Part shown: positions 37,863-47,462 of the stretch, piece by piece
Layout of the letters: the number at the start of each line of letters is the position of its first letter
Position numbering within the stretch: position 1 is the first letter of the stretch
Source of the DNA: an uncultured Psychrobacter sp.
GTDB taxonomy: Bacteria; Pseudomonadota; Gammaproteobacteria; Pseudomonadales; Moraxellaceae
Length of the DNA: 64,000 nucleotides
NCBI RefSeq assembly: GCF_947488565.1
Contig: NZ_CANKZC010000001.1
Span: 372,001-436,000 of the forward strand
Reading direction: 5' to 3'
Position numbers and translations under genes: made by a program
Notes under the pieces: generated by a model
The model's input: only the letters and a program-made list of their open reading frames with translations
Databases searched by the model: none
What the model was told of the DNA's origin: nothing

Positions 37863-38663
37863 TCAGTTCATAAACCAGCCATGACTGGCAACGATAGACT
37901 GCCCTGTAAATACGTTACTTGGGAACGCTGCTAAAAATAGCGCTAACTGAGCAATATCCTCGACAGTGGTAAACTCTTTATCGACAGTATTGACTAACAT
38001 AATATCGTTAACGACTTCCTCTTCGCTGATACCTTTTTCAGCCGCTTGCTCAGGGATTTGTTTTTCAACCAACGGCGTTTTCACAAACCCTGGACATACT
38101 ACGTGCGAGCGCACGTTATGAGCTGCGCCCTCTTTTGCCAATACACGGCACAGCCCAAGCAGACCGTGCTTAGCGGTAACATAAGGTGCTTTATAAAGTG
38201 AAGCTTCGTGCGAGTGTACTGAACCCATATAAATGACCGTACCACCTTTGTCTTCTTTATACATATGTTGTACGGCAGCTTTGGTAGTCAAGAACGCCCC
38301 GTCCAAATGGATAGCCAGCATTTTTCTCCAGTCATCAAACGCCATTTTACTAATTGGATCAATGATCTGGATACCTGCGTTAGAGACGAGAATATCTATA
38401 CCACCAAAGGTATCGACTAACTGTTGTACGCCATCATTTACGGCATCTTCTGAGGTGACATCCATAGCAATTGCAAGAGCACGTCCGCCAGCTGATTCTA
38501 TGGCATCAACCGTTTGCTGCGCCGCTTCAAGATTGATATCTGCAATACCAACTGCTGCCCCTGCTTTAGCGTAAGTCTCAGCGATATCACGTCCGATACC
38601 ACTTGCAGAGCCTGTGACTAATGCTACCTTTCCTGTCAAATCTTGCTGTAATTCGGTCGCCAT
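37863..38663 (-). CDS. 3-hydroxybutyrate dehydrogenase (SDR family), copy 2
   Basis: A 266-residue SDR enzyme with the glycine motif [10 protein letters not shown], the segment [12 protein letters not shown] and the catalytic YVTAKHG preceded by [15 protein letters not shown]. These are the features of bacterial D-3-hydroxybutyrate dehydrogenases. It lies 64 bp after scoB in the same operon as the CoA-transferase. Together they convert 3-hydroxybutyrate to acetoacetyl-CoA. The operon context makes this copy the more likely principal enzyme of the pair. Confidence 0.9.
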   Translation of the reverse strand: MATELQQDLTGKVALVTGSASGIGRDIAETYAKAGAAVGIADINLEAAQQTVDAIESAGGRALAIAMDVTSEDAVNDGVQQLVDTFGGIDILVSNAGIQIIDPISKMAFDDWRKMLAIHLDGAFLTTKAAVQHMYKEDKGGTVIYMGSVHSHEASLYKAPYVTAKHGLLGLCRVLAKEGAAHNVRSHVVCPGFVKTPLVEKQIPEQAAEKGISEEEVVNDIMLVNTVDKEFTTVEDIAQLALFLAAFPSNVFTGQSIVASHGWFMN

Positions 38664-38727
38664 ATTTTGTATTCCTTTATTAAATAGCTTTTTGAATGCC
38701 TGTGCTAGATATATTTATGCACCATAA

Positions 38728-39357
38728 TTACTGAGCAATACTCACAGGCGTTTTTTCTTGCAGCTCATCAAAGCTCACACCGTCTGCAAGCTCAACCAGC
38801 TTTAAGCCATTATCAGTGACATCTAATACTGCAAGCTCGGTAATAATACGATCTACTACTCCTTTGCCTGTTAATGGCAATTCGCAATTGGCAAGGATTT
38901 TTGGATCCCCGTGTTTATTTACTTGTTCCATCAGTACAATCACACGCTGCACGCCAGCAACCAAATCCATGGCACCGCCCATACCTTTGACCATTTTTTT
39001 GGGAATCATCCAGTTGGCAAGATCACCCTGCTCTGACACTTCCATCGCGCCCAATATTGCCAGATTGACATGACCGCCGCGAATCATGGCAAATGATTCT
39101 GAACTGCCAAAATAACTGGCACCCGGCTCTGCGGTTACTGTTTGTTTACCCGCATTAATCAAGTCAGCATCGACATTTTCTTCTGTGGGAAACTCGCCAA
39201 TACCTAGTAGGCCGTTTTCTGACTGTAGCCAAACATCCATACCCTCAGGGATATAATTGGCCACTAAGGTTGGTAGCCCTATTCCTAAGTTCACATAATA
39301 ACCATCTTGTAATTCTTTTGCGGCACGCTGTGCCATCTGCTCTCTTGTCCATGCCAT
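38728..39357 (-). CDS. scoB: Succinyl-CoA:3-oxoacid CoA-transferase subunit B
   Basis: A 209-residue subunit that contributes the catalytic glutamate in SENGLLGIG. The segments [23 protein letters not shown] and [23 protein letters not shown] are typical of ScoB. With ScoA it transfers CoA from succinyl-CoA to acetoacetate. It follows scoA by about 105 bp and precedes the dehydrogenase by 64 bp. An AtoA-type acetate specificity cannot be wholly ruled out on sequence alone. Confidence 0.93.
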   Translation of the reverse strand: MAWTREQMAQRAAKELQDGYYVNLGIGLPTLVANYIPEGMDVWLQSENGLLGIGEFPTEENVDADLINAGKQTVTAEPGASYFGSSESFAMIRGGHVNLAILGAMEVSEQGDLANWMIPKKMVKGMGGAMDLVAGVQRVIVLMEQVNKHGDPKILANCELPLTGKGVVDRIITELAVLDVTDNGLKLVELADGVSFDELQEKTPVSIAQ

Positions 39358-39461
39358 GATATTTTCCTTATTTTTATACCAATCCTAAAAAATATTTTAA
39401 ACAGCTATTTCATTTATTTATCTAAATAAGTGCTTAACCTAATTCAGCGTCCAAGCAACAT

Positions 39462-40175
39462 CTAAGCGCTTTCAACTGCTTTAGTTGTCGTTTTCTCAAT
39501 ACGTTTTTCAGGACTATTATTCAACACAATACGCTGCACAAAGATACCAGGTAGATGCACTTCATCAGGATCAAACGTGCCAGTCTCTACGATTTCTTCT
39601 ACTTCGACGATGGTAATTTTGCCAGCCATTGCACAGTCTGGATTGAAGTTACGGGCAGTTTTGTTGAACATTAAGTTGCCTGACTTATCTGCTTTTTGCG
39701 CTTTAATTAGCGCCACATCAGCACGCAATGTATGCTCAAGCACATAGGTGCGACCATCAAAATCACGCGTCTCTTTACCTTCTGCGACAAGTGTACCGAC
39801 ACCAGTAGCAGTATAGAACGCAGGAATACCCGCGCCGCCCGACCGTAGCTTTTCAGCCAAGGTACCTTGCGGGGTCAGCTCAACCTCTAATTCGCCTGCT
39901 AAGTACTGACGCTCAAACTCTTTGTTTTCGCCCACATAAGATGAGATCATTTTTTTGATTTGACGAGTTTGTAGTAGCAATCCTAAGCCAAAGTCATCAA
40001 CACCTGCGTTGTTACTGATACAGGTTAAATCTTTAACGCCGCTATCACGCAATGCTTCGATCAATGCCTCAGGAATGCCGCATAGACCAAAACCGCCAAT
40101 AGCAAGAGTTTGGCCGTCACTGACAATACCTTTTAACGCTTCTTCTGCACTACTATATACCTTTGATTGACTCAT
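39462..40175 (-). CDS. scoA: Succinyl-CoA:3-oxoacid CoA-transferase subunit A
   Basis: A 237-residue CoA-transferase alpha subunit with the oxyanion/CoA-binding motif [18 protein letters not shown] near residue 25. The block [17 protein letters not shown] is in the middle. It forms the active enzyme with the next gene. A good ribosome-binding site (GGAGTC) precedes the ATG at 40175. The AtoE-type transporter lies 140 bp upstream on the same strand, consistent with one ketone-body / short-chain acid operon. Confidence 0.93.
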   Translation of the reverse strand: MSQSKVYSSAEEALKGIVSDGQTLAIGGFGLCGIPEALIEALRDSGVKDLTCISNNAGVDDFGLGLLLQTRQIKKMISSYVGENKEFERQYLAGELEVELTPQGTLAEKLRSGGAGIPAFYTATGVGTLVAEGKETRDFDGRTYVLEHTLRADVALIKAQKADKSGNLMFNKTARNFNPDCAMAGKITIVEVEEIVETGTFDPDEVHLPGIFVQRIVLNNSPEKRIEKTTTKAVESA

Positions 40176-40314
40176 GGTTGACTCCTATAATTATCTGTTC
40201 GTTGATTTATACTCATTACGCATCCGTTCTATTATTACTTTTAACTGATTCTATTACTTTTGCTAGTCTTTACATTTTGTACATGCTGATATGTTATTCC
40301 AGTTATACTACTAA

Positions 40315-41661
40315 CTATACCACCAACCAAAATACACCCATAATAATTGCCCCTGATACGGCAAGCACTATTAAGCAATAACCCATAATAGCTCGAGCAT
40401 CTAAGCCTGCAATACCCAATAATGGTAATGCCCAAAATGGCTGAATCATATTGGTCCATGCATCGCCCCAAGCTACCGCCATCGCTGTCACTGCTGGATT
40501 AACACCAAGCTCAACGCCAGCAGGTATCATAACAGGCCCTTGTACAGCAAACTGACCGCCGCCTGATGGTACAAAAACGTTAACCAAGCCTGCGCTTAGA
40601 AATGCAAAGATGGGAAAGCTGTCTGCTGAGGCAGAATTGACAAAAAATTCGGTAACTTGTGTACTAATAGAGATGCCATTAGCGTTTGCTCCGGTCATGA
40701 TACCCATGATGCCGCCATAAAACGGAAACAACAATACAATACCAGTGATGCCGCCTATACCTGAGTTTACTGCACGATAATAACGCTCAAGCGTGCCATG
40801 CGATAACAACCCGACAAACAAAAATAGCCCAATAACTATATTGAGCCCTAAATTAAAACCATTACTACTAAATTCACTGATATAGTACATCAAAGCCAAC
40901 GCTAGCAAAACTATAGCGACTATACGGCTGTCATCCAATATTTGTGCTGGAGTATCTCGGCGAGGCGACACATAAGCTTCTTTTTTAATGAGCTTGGGGT
41001 CGATAACCGTAGGGTTTTTGGGGTGCATAAAACGATTTAGAAGAGGCAAAATTACGACCAGCAAGCAGACAATAAGTAAATTATAACCAGCAAATATCGT
41101 CTGTGATAAAGGCACCGCTTCGGTCATGACATTACCCGATAGCGTGAGTAAAGTATCACCGCCTGAGCTTAATGTTAGCGGTATCGATCCTGAAAAGCCC
41201 CCATGCCAGATAACAAACCCTGAATAGGCTGCGGCTACCAATAAAGGATAATCGACGTTAGCGACTTTTTTGGCAAGCGATTTAGCAAAAATAGCGCCAA
41301 TAATAAGACCAAACCCCCAGTTTATCCATGAACCCACCAAACCCACTAAGGTCGATACTATGATAGCGGTCGAAGGAGAATGAATACGGCTGGCAATATT
41401 ATCCAGTAGACGCTGTATAAAAGGTGCACTAGCGAATGCGTAGCCTGTCACTAGTATGAGCGCCATTTGCATAGCGAAACTATGTAGCGACCATAACCCA
41501 TTACCCCAATGTCCAGCCATAGCAATCATACTCTGACCGGTAACAGCAAGTCCAACCGCAAAAGCAATAAGCGTTAATATAATTGAGAATACGAATGGGG
41601 ACGGTAGATACCGATTGACCAGTTGTACGCTAGCGTTAGTGATAGCATTAAACATATCCAC
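40315..41661 (-). CDS. AtoE-type short-chain fatty acid transporter
   Basis: A 448-residue membrane protein with about 11-12 hydrophobic helices. Segments SGGGQFAVQGPVMIPAG (preceded by VFVPSG) and WGDAWTNMIQPFWALPLLGI are characteristic of the AtoE family, which takes up short-chain acids such as acetoacetate, butyrate or 3-hydroxybutyrate. It is the first gene of the minus-strand operon with scoA, scoB and the dehydrogenase, so it is likely the import step. It faces a divergent GntP-family permease across a promoter region rich in inverted repeats. Confidence 0.9.
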   Translation of the reverse strand: MDMFNAITNASVQLVNRYLPSPFVFSIILTLIAFAVGLAVTGQSMIAMAGHWGNGLWSLHSFAMQMALILVTGYAFASAPFIQRLLDNIASRIHSPSTAIIVSTLVGLVGSWINWGFGLIIGAIFAKSLAKKVANVDYPLLVAAAYSGFVIWHGGFSGSIPLTLSSGGDTLLTLSGNVMTEAVPLSQTIFAGYNLLIVCLLVVILPLLNRFMHPKNPTVIDPKLIKKEAYVSPRRDTPAQILDDSRIVAIVLLALALMYYISEFSSNGFNLGLNIVIGLFLFVGLLSHGTLERYYRAVNSGIGGITGIVLLFPFYGGIMGIMTGANANGISISTQVTEFFVNSASADSFPIFAFLSAGLVNVFVPSGGGQFAVQGPVMIPAGVELGVNPAVTAMAVAWGDAWTNMIQPFWALPLLGIAGLDARAIMGYCLIVLAVSGAIIMGVFWLVV

Positions 41662-41721
41662 ATTCCTTGTCGATTTAATGTTTATGATTCAAGTCCGTCA
41701 TTAGCAAGCTGATGTTTATCA

Positions 41722-41747
41722 AGTATATATAACACCCTATATATACT
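41722..41747. promoter_or_regulatory. 10-6-10 perfect inverted repeat upstream of atoE-type gene
   Basis: AGTATATATA and TATATATACT flank six bases (ACACCC). It lies about 60-85 bp upstream of the transporter's ATG, where it could overlap the promoter. It could be an operator, although alternating TA also favours chance symmetry. Confidence 0.4.
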
Positions 41748-41785
41748 AACTATCATATGAACTATTTAACTCAATAACAATAAGT

Positions 41786-41942
41786 TTTGTATTGATATAT
41801 CTTATACGAAAAACTTATGCTAACTTATCACATTATTCTCTTAGCGACTAGAGAATAAGATTATTAGAGGGATAGCGAGTATTAGAAAGCGAGCTTAAAA
41901 TATTATGTATAGGTGAACACCACGTAAATATATCAATACAAA
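41786..41942. promoter_or_regulatory. Paired inverted 15-bp sites between atoE-type gene and gntP-type gene
   Basis: TTTGTATTGATATAT at 41786-41800 recurs as its exact reverse complement at 41928-41942, with 127 bp between. One site lies about 125 bp from the minus-strand start, the other about 110 bp from the plus-strand start. This almost symmetric placement suggests one regulator binding twice, perhaps looping the DNA, to co-control both transporters. The regulator is not in the window. Confidence 0.55.
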
Positions 41943-42053
41943 CATAAACTTAATATAAAGCATGTAATTATGCTGTATTGATGGGTTTTACTGTTGGCCT
42001 ACTGTGATAGGCACTATATACTCGCTAGTTGAATTTTGCCAAGGAGGGTGGTC

Positions 42054-43535
42054 ATGTTTAGCACACTTGCTATTATTATTACTTTATTTTTATTGATGTT
42101 TTTTGCTTATCGCGGTTATTCGGTGCTTATATTAGCGCCAATTATGGCGACGTTAGCGGTATTTTTATCGGGCAATTTTTTAAGTAGTATTCCTGCCTAT
42201 ACCGATGTATTTATGGGCGCATTAAGTGGATTTTTGCTCAAATTCTTCCCTATTTTCTTATTAGGTGCATTGTTTGGACGATTGATGGCAGACTCTGGCG
42301 CAGCGACAGCGATTGCCAATACCGTGGTTGAAAAGCTCGGTGCCAGTAAAGCCATTTTGGCCGTTATTTTGGTTTGTGCCATCTTAACTTATGGTGGCGT
42401 CTCGTTATTCGTCGTCGCATTTGCTATCTACCCAATCGCAAAAGACTTATTTAAAGCTGCTGATATTCCTAAACGCTTGATTCCGGCGGCGATTGCGTTA
42501 GGCTCATTTACCTTTACCATGACGGCATTACCAGGTACGCCTGCCATCCAAAATGCTATCCCGATTCCTTATTATAATACCAACGTCTTTGCGGCGCCTA
42601 TCTTAGGTATTATCGGCGGTACGATCATGTTCATTGGCGGATGGTTATGGTTGCAGTCGCGTGCTCGCAAAGCCAATGCTGCAGGTGAAGGCTATGGTCA
42701 ACATGATGATGATGTGGGCGTCGGCGGTATTGATGCTAAAAAAGAGCCTGCAAATGACACAACCAATAATGCAGCGCAAAGCAATATTGCTAAAAGCAAT
42801 CTAGCAACATCAAGCGCCATGCAAAACACGCATCAAACCTCATTTACTATTGCTATGATTCCGCTGGTATTGGTCATCGCTCTAAACGCGTTACTTACTT
42901 ATGCTGTTTTTCCGTCATTAGACTTTAGCGGCTTACAAGCCCAGTTTCCAGACTTAAATATTGATGGATCACTTGGACTTTGGTCAATCATTATCTCGTT
43001 GGTTGTAGCCTGTATCGTGTTGATCGTACTGCGTATTGGTCATTGGAATAACCTACAAAAAACCATCAACCGTGGTACTTATGATTCGATGTTACCGATT
43101 TTTAATACCGCATCAGAAGTTGGTTATGGTGCAGTGATTGCGTCATTGGCAGGCTTTCTTATCATTCGCGATAATATTTTAAATCTAAGTCCTGATAACC
43201 CGCTTATCTCAGAAGCCGTGGCGATGACCACGCTGGCTGGTATTACAGGCTCATCATCTGGTGGTTTAAGTATCGCACTGTCGACGCTCGGTGATGACTA
43301 TTTAAGAATGGCGGTAGAAGCTGGAATTGATCCAGAGCTTATGCACCGTGTGGCAGTTATGGCGGCAGGTGGTCTTGATACCTTGCCACATAGTGGCGCT
43401 GTCATCACGTTATTTGCTATTTGCGGCTTGACCCATAAACAGTCATATTTAAACCTTGCGATGGTCACCATGGTTATTCCGCTAATCGCTGTTACCTCTA
43501 TCATTATCTTAGGTACGATGTTTGGTTCTTTCTAA
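42054..43535 (+). CDS. GntP-family permease
   Basis: A 493-residue membrane permease with about 12 hydrophobic segments and a hydrophilic Asn/Ala-rich loop around residues 215-265. The segment GALFGRLMADSGAATAIANT, the run TALPGTPAIQNAIPIP and the late GLDTLPHSGAVITLFAICG are typical of GntP-family gluconate/organic-acid importers. The start is set at the ATG at 42054 because AAGGAGG stands 8 bases upstream. The frame opens 18 bases earlier at a TTG. Its divergent position to the ketone-body operon, with shared inverted sites, makes 3-hydroxybutyrate or a related acid a more likely substrate than gluconate. Confidence 0.87.
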   Translation: MFSTLAIIITLFLLMFFAYRGYSVLILAPIMATLAVFLSGNFLSSIPAYTDVFMGALSGFLLKFFPIFLLGALFGRLMADSGAATAIANTVVEKLGASKAILAVILVCAILTYGGVSLFVVAFAIYPIAKDLFKAADIPKRLIPAAIALGSFTFTMTALPGTPAIQNAIPIPYYNTNVFAAPILGIIGGTIMFIGGWLWLQSRARKANAAGEGYGQHDDDVGVGGIDAKKEPANDTTNNAAQSNIAKSNLATSSAMQNTHQTSFTIAMIPLVLVIALNALLTYAVFPSLDFSGLQAQFPDLNIDGSLGLWSIIISLVVACIVLIVLRIGHWNNLQKTINRGTYDSMLPIFNTASEVGYGAVIASLAGFLIIRDNILNLSPDNPLISEAVAMTTLAGITGSSSGGLSIALSTLGDDYLRMAVEAGIDPELMHRVAVMAAGGLDTLPHSGAVITLFAICGLTHKQSYLNLAMVTMVIPLIAVTSIIILGTMFGSF

Positions 43536-43559
43536 ACATACCCTTATTACTGATTGAAT

Positions 43560-43596
43560 AAAAAACCCACTTCGTACTTTACTTAGTGGGTTTTTT
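43560..43596 (+). terminator. Intrinsic terminator of the GntP-family gene
   Basis: AAAAAACCCACT pairs with AGTGGGTTTTTT across a 13-base loop, about 25 bp after the stop. Confidence 0.9.
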
Positions 43597-43764
43597 AACA
43601 TGATTAATTATTAAGGTTTGTCACAAATCTATCTGAATTACGGTATCATAGGCACACTTTTTAAATTTTTCCTTTTTTAAAAGCTTTACTATTGATAACA
43701 TCGCGTCCGCCCGCCATAAATAGCGTGCGATGATGATAACCAACCCGTTTATATAAAAGTATAG

Positions 43765-45900
43765 GTGACAAAAGTGCGTGAGATTTTAGTAACCAGTGCG
43801 CTGCCCTACGCCAATGGCTACATCCATTTGGGGCATCTTGTAGAATATATTCAAACCGACATTTGGGTACGTGCGATGAAGGCACAAGGTCATCAGGTTA
43901 CGTATGTCTGCGCGGATGATGCACATGGTACGGCAATCATGCTAAAAGCTGAAGCCAATGGCATTACGCCAGAGGAGCAGATTGCCTCAGTTAAAGCCTC
44001 ACATGAAGCGGACTTTGCCAAATTTTTGATTGAGTTTGATAATTATCACACCACTCACTCTGAAGAAAACAAACATTTCTCTGAGCTTATCTACCGCCGT
44101 CTTAATAGCGCAGGACATATCAGTACAAAAGACGTTGAGCAGTTATTTGATCCTGAAAAGCAGTTATTTTTGGCCGATCGATTTGTCAAAGGAGATTGCC
44201 CTGAGTGCGGTGCGCTGGATCAATATGGTGATAACTGTGAAGTATGCGGCACAACTTATGACGCGACAGACCTCAAAAATCCATACTCAACGTTGTCTGA
44301 TGCCACGCCTGTGCTAAAAACCTCGAAACATTATTTCTTTGACTTGCCAGAATTTGAGCAGTTTTTAAAAGATTGGACGCGTAGTGATAATCGCTTGCAA
44401 GTATCGGTCGCCAACAAACTCCAAGAGTGGTTTGAAGCTGGACTTGCCAGTTGGGATATCTCACGTGATGCACCCTACTTTGGTTTCCAAATCCCAGATA
44501 CGCCAAGCGACGAGCCAGACAAATACTTTTATGTATGGCTAGATGCGCCAGTCGGCTATATGGCAAGCTTTAAAAACCTATGCGATAAGCGTGAAGGTAC
44601 CGATCAGGCACTTGATTTTGATCGTTACTGGGCACAAGAAAACGAGCACAAAACAGAAGTTTATCACTTCATCGGCAAGGACATCGTGTACTTTCATGCA
44701 TTGTTTTGGCCAGCCATGCTAGCAGGCAGTGAGCTGCGCACGCCAACAGGTGTCTTTGCCCATGGCTTCTTGATGGTCAATGGCGAAAAAATGAGTAAGT
44801 CACGCGGCACCTTTATTAAGGCCGAAACTTACGCTGATCATTTACACCCTGAATACTTGCGTTACTACTTCGCTAGCAAATTATCTGATAAAGTCGAGGA
44901 CATCAACCTTGATTTAGAAGACTTTATGCAAAAGGTCAACTCTGACTTGGTGGGCAAAGTGGTTAATATCGCCAGTCGCAGTGCCGGCTTTATTGTTAAA
45001 AAGTATGACGGGATGCTCTCAGACGTTTGCGCTGAACCTGAGTTGTTAGAAGATATCACCAAAACCGGTGATGAAATTGCGGCCGCTTATGAGAATCGCG
45101 AGTTCTCACGTGCCATGCGTTTGATTATGCAATGTGCGGATAAAGCCAATGAATATATTGACGAGAAAAAACCGTGGTCGCTTGCTAAGATCGAGGGTAC
45201 TGAGCAAGAAGTTCAAGACGTTTGCTCAGTGGCGATGAATATTTTCCGTCAATTGATGGTATATCTTGCGCCAGTATTACCTGAGCTGACTGCCAATGCC
45301 AAAGCGTTCTTAAATATTGATGATCTAAGCTTTGCCAGCCGCAATGAGTGGCTGCTGGGTCACAAAATCAATAAGTTTAAACCTTTGATGCAGCGTATCG
45401 AAGAAAAAGATATCGAGGCGATGGTTGAGGCGTCAAAAGAATCTTTGGCTCAATCTACCACGTCAGTTGCAAGCGACACAGATGTAAATAATGATAGCAA
45501 AGCTGCTAAAAACACGCAGCTAGCCAACACTAATACTGATACTAATACTAATACTAATACTGAGCAAGCGGATTATATCGGCATCGAGGATTTCGCCAAA
45601 GTTGAGATGAAAGTGGCGCACGTTTTAGAGTGCAATCACGTCGAAGGTGCGGACAAGCTACTGCAATTTACCTTAGATGTTGGCGAAGACAAACCGCGCA
45701 ATGTATTTAGCGGCATTCGTAAGTTTTATGAGCCTGAGCAATTGGCTGATAAGAAAGTGGTTTGTGTGACTAATCTTGCCCCGCGAAAGATGAAGTTTGG
45801 TATTTCAGAAGGCATGGTGTTGTCGACTGGTGATCCCAAAACAGGTTTAACGGTCGTTACCCTACCTGATGACTGTGTCGTTGGTGATACCTTGGCATAA
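43765..45900 (+). CDS. metG: Methionyl-tRNA synthetase
   Basis: A 711-residue class I synthetase that charges tRNA-Met. The start [15 protein letters not shown] holds the HIGH-type motif. The zinc knuckle [18 protein letters not shown] is near residue 147, and KMSKSRG near residue 335. A C-terminal EMAP/Trbp111-like tRNA-binding domain (about residues 605-711, [20 protein letters not shown]) is joined by a low-complexity linker encoded by a 6-bp repeat. The start is a GTG at 43765 giving [18 protein letters not shown], which aligns with other MetG N-termini. A terminator follows. Confidence 0.97.
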   Translation: MTKVREILVTSALPYANGYIHLGHLVEYIQTDIWVRAMKAQGHQVTYVCADDAHGTAIMLKAEANGITPEEQIASVKASHEADFAKFLIEFDNYHTTHSEENKHFSELIYRRLNSAGHISTKDVEQLFDPEKQLFLADRFVKGDCPECGALDQYGDNCEVCGTTYDATDLKNPYSTLSDATPVLKTSKHYFFDLPEFEQFLKDWTRSDNRLQVSVANKLQEWFEAGLASWDISRDAPYFGFQIPDTPSDEPDKYFYVWLDAPVGYMASFKNLCDKREGTDQALDFDRYWAQENEHKTEVYHFIGKDIVYFHALFWPAMLAGSELRTPTGVFAHGFLMVNGEKMSKSRGTFIKAETYADHLHPEYLRYYFASKLSDKVEDINLDLEDFMQKVNSDLVGKVVNIASRSAGFIVKKYDGMLSDVCAEPELLEDITKTGDEIAAAYENREFSRAMRLIMQCADKANEYIDEKKPWSLAKIEGTEQEVQDVCSVAMNIFRQLMVYLAPVLPELTANAKAFLNIDDLSFASRNEWLLGHKINKFKPLMQRIEEKDIEAMVEASKESLAQSTTSVASDTDVNNDSKAAKNTQLANTNTDTNTNTNTEQADYIGIEDFAKVEMKVAHVLECNHVEGADKLLQFTLDVGEDKPRNVFSGIRKFYEPEQLADKKVVCVTNLAPRKMKFGISEGMVLSTGDPKTGLTVVTLPDDCVVGDTLA
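45526..45564 (+). repeat. 6-bp microsatellite within metG linker
   Basis: A run of ACTAAT-type hexamers, one of them ACTGAT, encodes Asn-Thr/Asp-Thr repeats between the catalytic part and the tRNA-binding domain. As the unit is two codons, changes in copy number keep the frame. Confidence 0.85.
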
Positions 45901-46338
45901 GTTTTGAATGTTTTTGAATGTAATGTGAAATAATAAAAAAGATGTCTACATGGCATCTTTTTTTGTGTCTTTTTGAATTTGTGTCTTTTTTATAACGTAA
46001 TGGCTAAAAACCACTTTGTATTGCTTTATAAAAGTGCCGCAGCATTGTTTAATAATACCTATGACGAATGCGCTTTAATTTTTTATTGCGATAACTTGCA
46101 TTACTGTCATAATATAGGGGTTACATAGAATTCAGCTCCTATACATAACGATCGATGGAACGATTGCTTTATTGTTAACCTGCTATTTTGACATCAACAT
46201 AGCATTGAACGGACCAATCTGCATTCTCCAATACTACTTTAAAGATCAAAGATCACGAAGACGAGTGCAAGCACTACTATGATTAGGCTTGATGAATCTG
46301 GTTTTTGGAATTGATACAACTTATGAGTTAATCTAATA
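45901..46338. other. Intergenic region between metG and the ABC importer
   Basis: About 440 bp with the metG terminator at its left end and, presumably, the promoter of the ABC importer at the right. No other feature recognised. Confidence 0.5.
45935..45964 (+). terminator. Intrinsic terminator of metG
   Basis: AAAAAAGATG pairs with CATCTTTTTT across a 9-base loop about 35 bp after the stop. Confidence 0.88.
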
Positions 46339-47385
46339 ATGACTATTGCTTCTACCCTACGCTTAAGCCTATATGGTGCTGCTATCAGCACCGCTCTTGG
46401 ATTGATTGGCTGCTCAAACTCTACCGATACTGCAACAGCGACTAATGAAAATCCAGCAACTGATACTGACAAACCTGCCAAGACATTAGCCATCACTCAA
46501 ATCGTCGAACATCCATCGCTAGATGAGATGCGCCGCGGTATTATCGATGAGTTGGCAGATAACGGCTATGTCGAGGGCCAAAACTTAACCGTTAACTTCC
46601 AAAGTGCACAAGGTAATACGGCGACAGCAGGGCAGATCGCTAAGCAATTTGCAGGCGACAATCCAGATGCCATCGTAGCTATCTCAACGCCATCTGCTCA
46701 GTCAATCGTGGCATCCACCAAAACCGTTCCAGTTGTTTATACTGCCATCTCAGACCCTGTTGCAGCCAAACTTATCGATGATAAGGGCATTCCCATTCAA
46801 ACCAACGTGACAGGCCTATCCAGCCAATTGCCTATCGAGCCACAGTTAGAGAACATTCAAAAAATTGTCCCCGATGCAAAAACCATTGGCTACGTTTATA
46901 GCCCAGGTGAGGTCAACTCTGTGGTCGTGCTGAATCAGCTTAAGGAAGCGGCATCGACACGTGGACTCAAAATACTCGACGTAACAGCCAACCGACCAAC
47001 TGATGTTGCTATGGCAACGCGCAGTCTTGCTGGGCGCGCTGATGTCATTTATACCTCGTTAGACAATAATGTCGTGTCTGCATTTGAGGCGATGGCAGGT
47101 GCAGCAAACGAGCTTGATATTCCAGTTATTGCTTCAGATGAATTTAGTGTCAGACGCGGTGCAACAGCAGCACTTGGGGTAAATGACTATGATTTTGGGC
47201 GTACTACTGGCAAAATGGTTTATCGTGTATTAAATGGAGAAGCTGTCAACACTATTAAACCTGAGGTTATGAACACGTTAACTTTGTATGCAAGCCCAAA
47301 GCATGCAGCTGAGCAAGGAGTGAGCTTATCAGCAGACTTACTAAAAGATGCCATCAACACTGATACTGATGTCGATACCAAATAA
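46339..47385 (+). CDS. ABC importer substrate-binding lipoprotein, copy 1
   Basis: A 348-residue lipoprotein (lipobox LGLIGC, Cys at residue 25) with the two-lobed fold of the TrpX/COG2984 binding-protein family. Conserved blocks are IVEHPSLDEMRRGIIDEL, QSAQGNTATAGQIAKQF, TAISDPVAAKL and GYVYSPGEVNS. The next gene encodes a paralog, followed by the permease and ATPase. TrpX proteins of firmicutes bind tryptophan, but no such ligand can be read here. Candidates are an aromatic amino acid or another small organic solute. The Asp/Thr-rich tail (NTDTDVDTK) is low complexity. Confidence 0.88.
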   Translation: MTIASTLRLSLYGAAISTALGLIGCSNSTDTATATNENPATDTDKPAKTLAITQIVEHPSLDEMRRGIIDELADNGYVEGQNLTVNFQSAQGNTATAGQIAKQFAGDNPDAIVAISTPSAQSIVASTKTVPVVYTAISDPVAAKLIDDKGIPIQTNVTGLSSQLPIEPQLENIQKIVPDAKTIGYVYSPGEVNSVVVLNQLKEAASTRGLKILDVTANRPTDVAMATRSLAGRADVIYTSLDNNVVSAFEAMAGAANELDIPVIASDEFSVRRGATAALGVNDYDFGRTTGKMVYRVLNGEAVNTIKPEVMNTLTLYASPKHAAEQGVSLSADLLKDAINTDTDVDTK

Positions 47386-47462
47386 AAAGTAGTAAGATAA
47401 CAATCAGCACGTCAATTATTTATATAGTGTACGGACACACTATTATTTTAGGAGCGAGACCC

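Noticed and set aside
36223..38663. A duplicated region flanked by mobile-element ends
   Set aside because: No terminal inverted repeats, target duplications or transposase remnant were seen around the dehydrogenase copies. Paralog divergence is too large for a recent duplication.
45526..45564. Phase-variation switch in metG
   Set aside because: The repeat unit is 6 bp, so copy changes keep the reading frame and cannot switch the gene off. An essential gene would also be an unlikely target.
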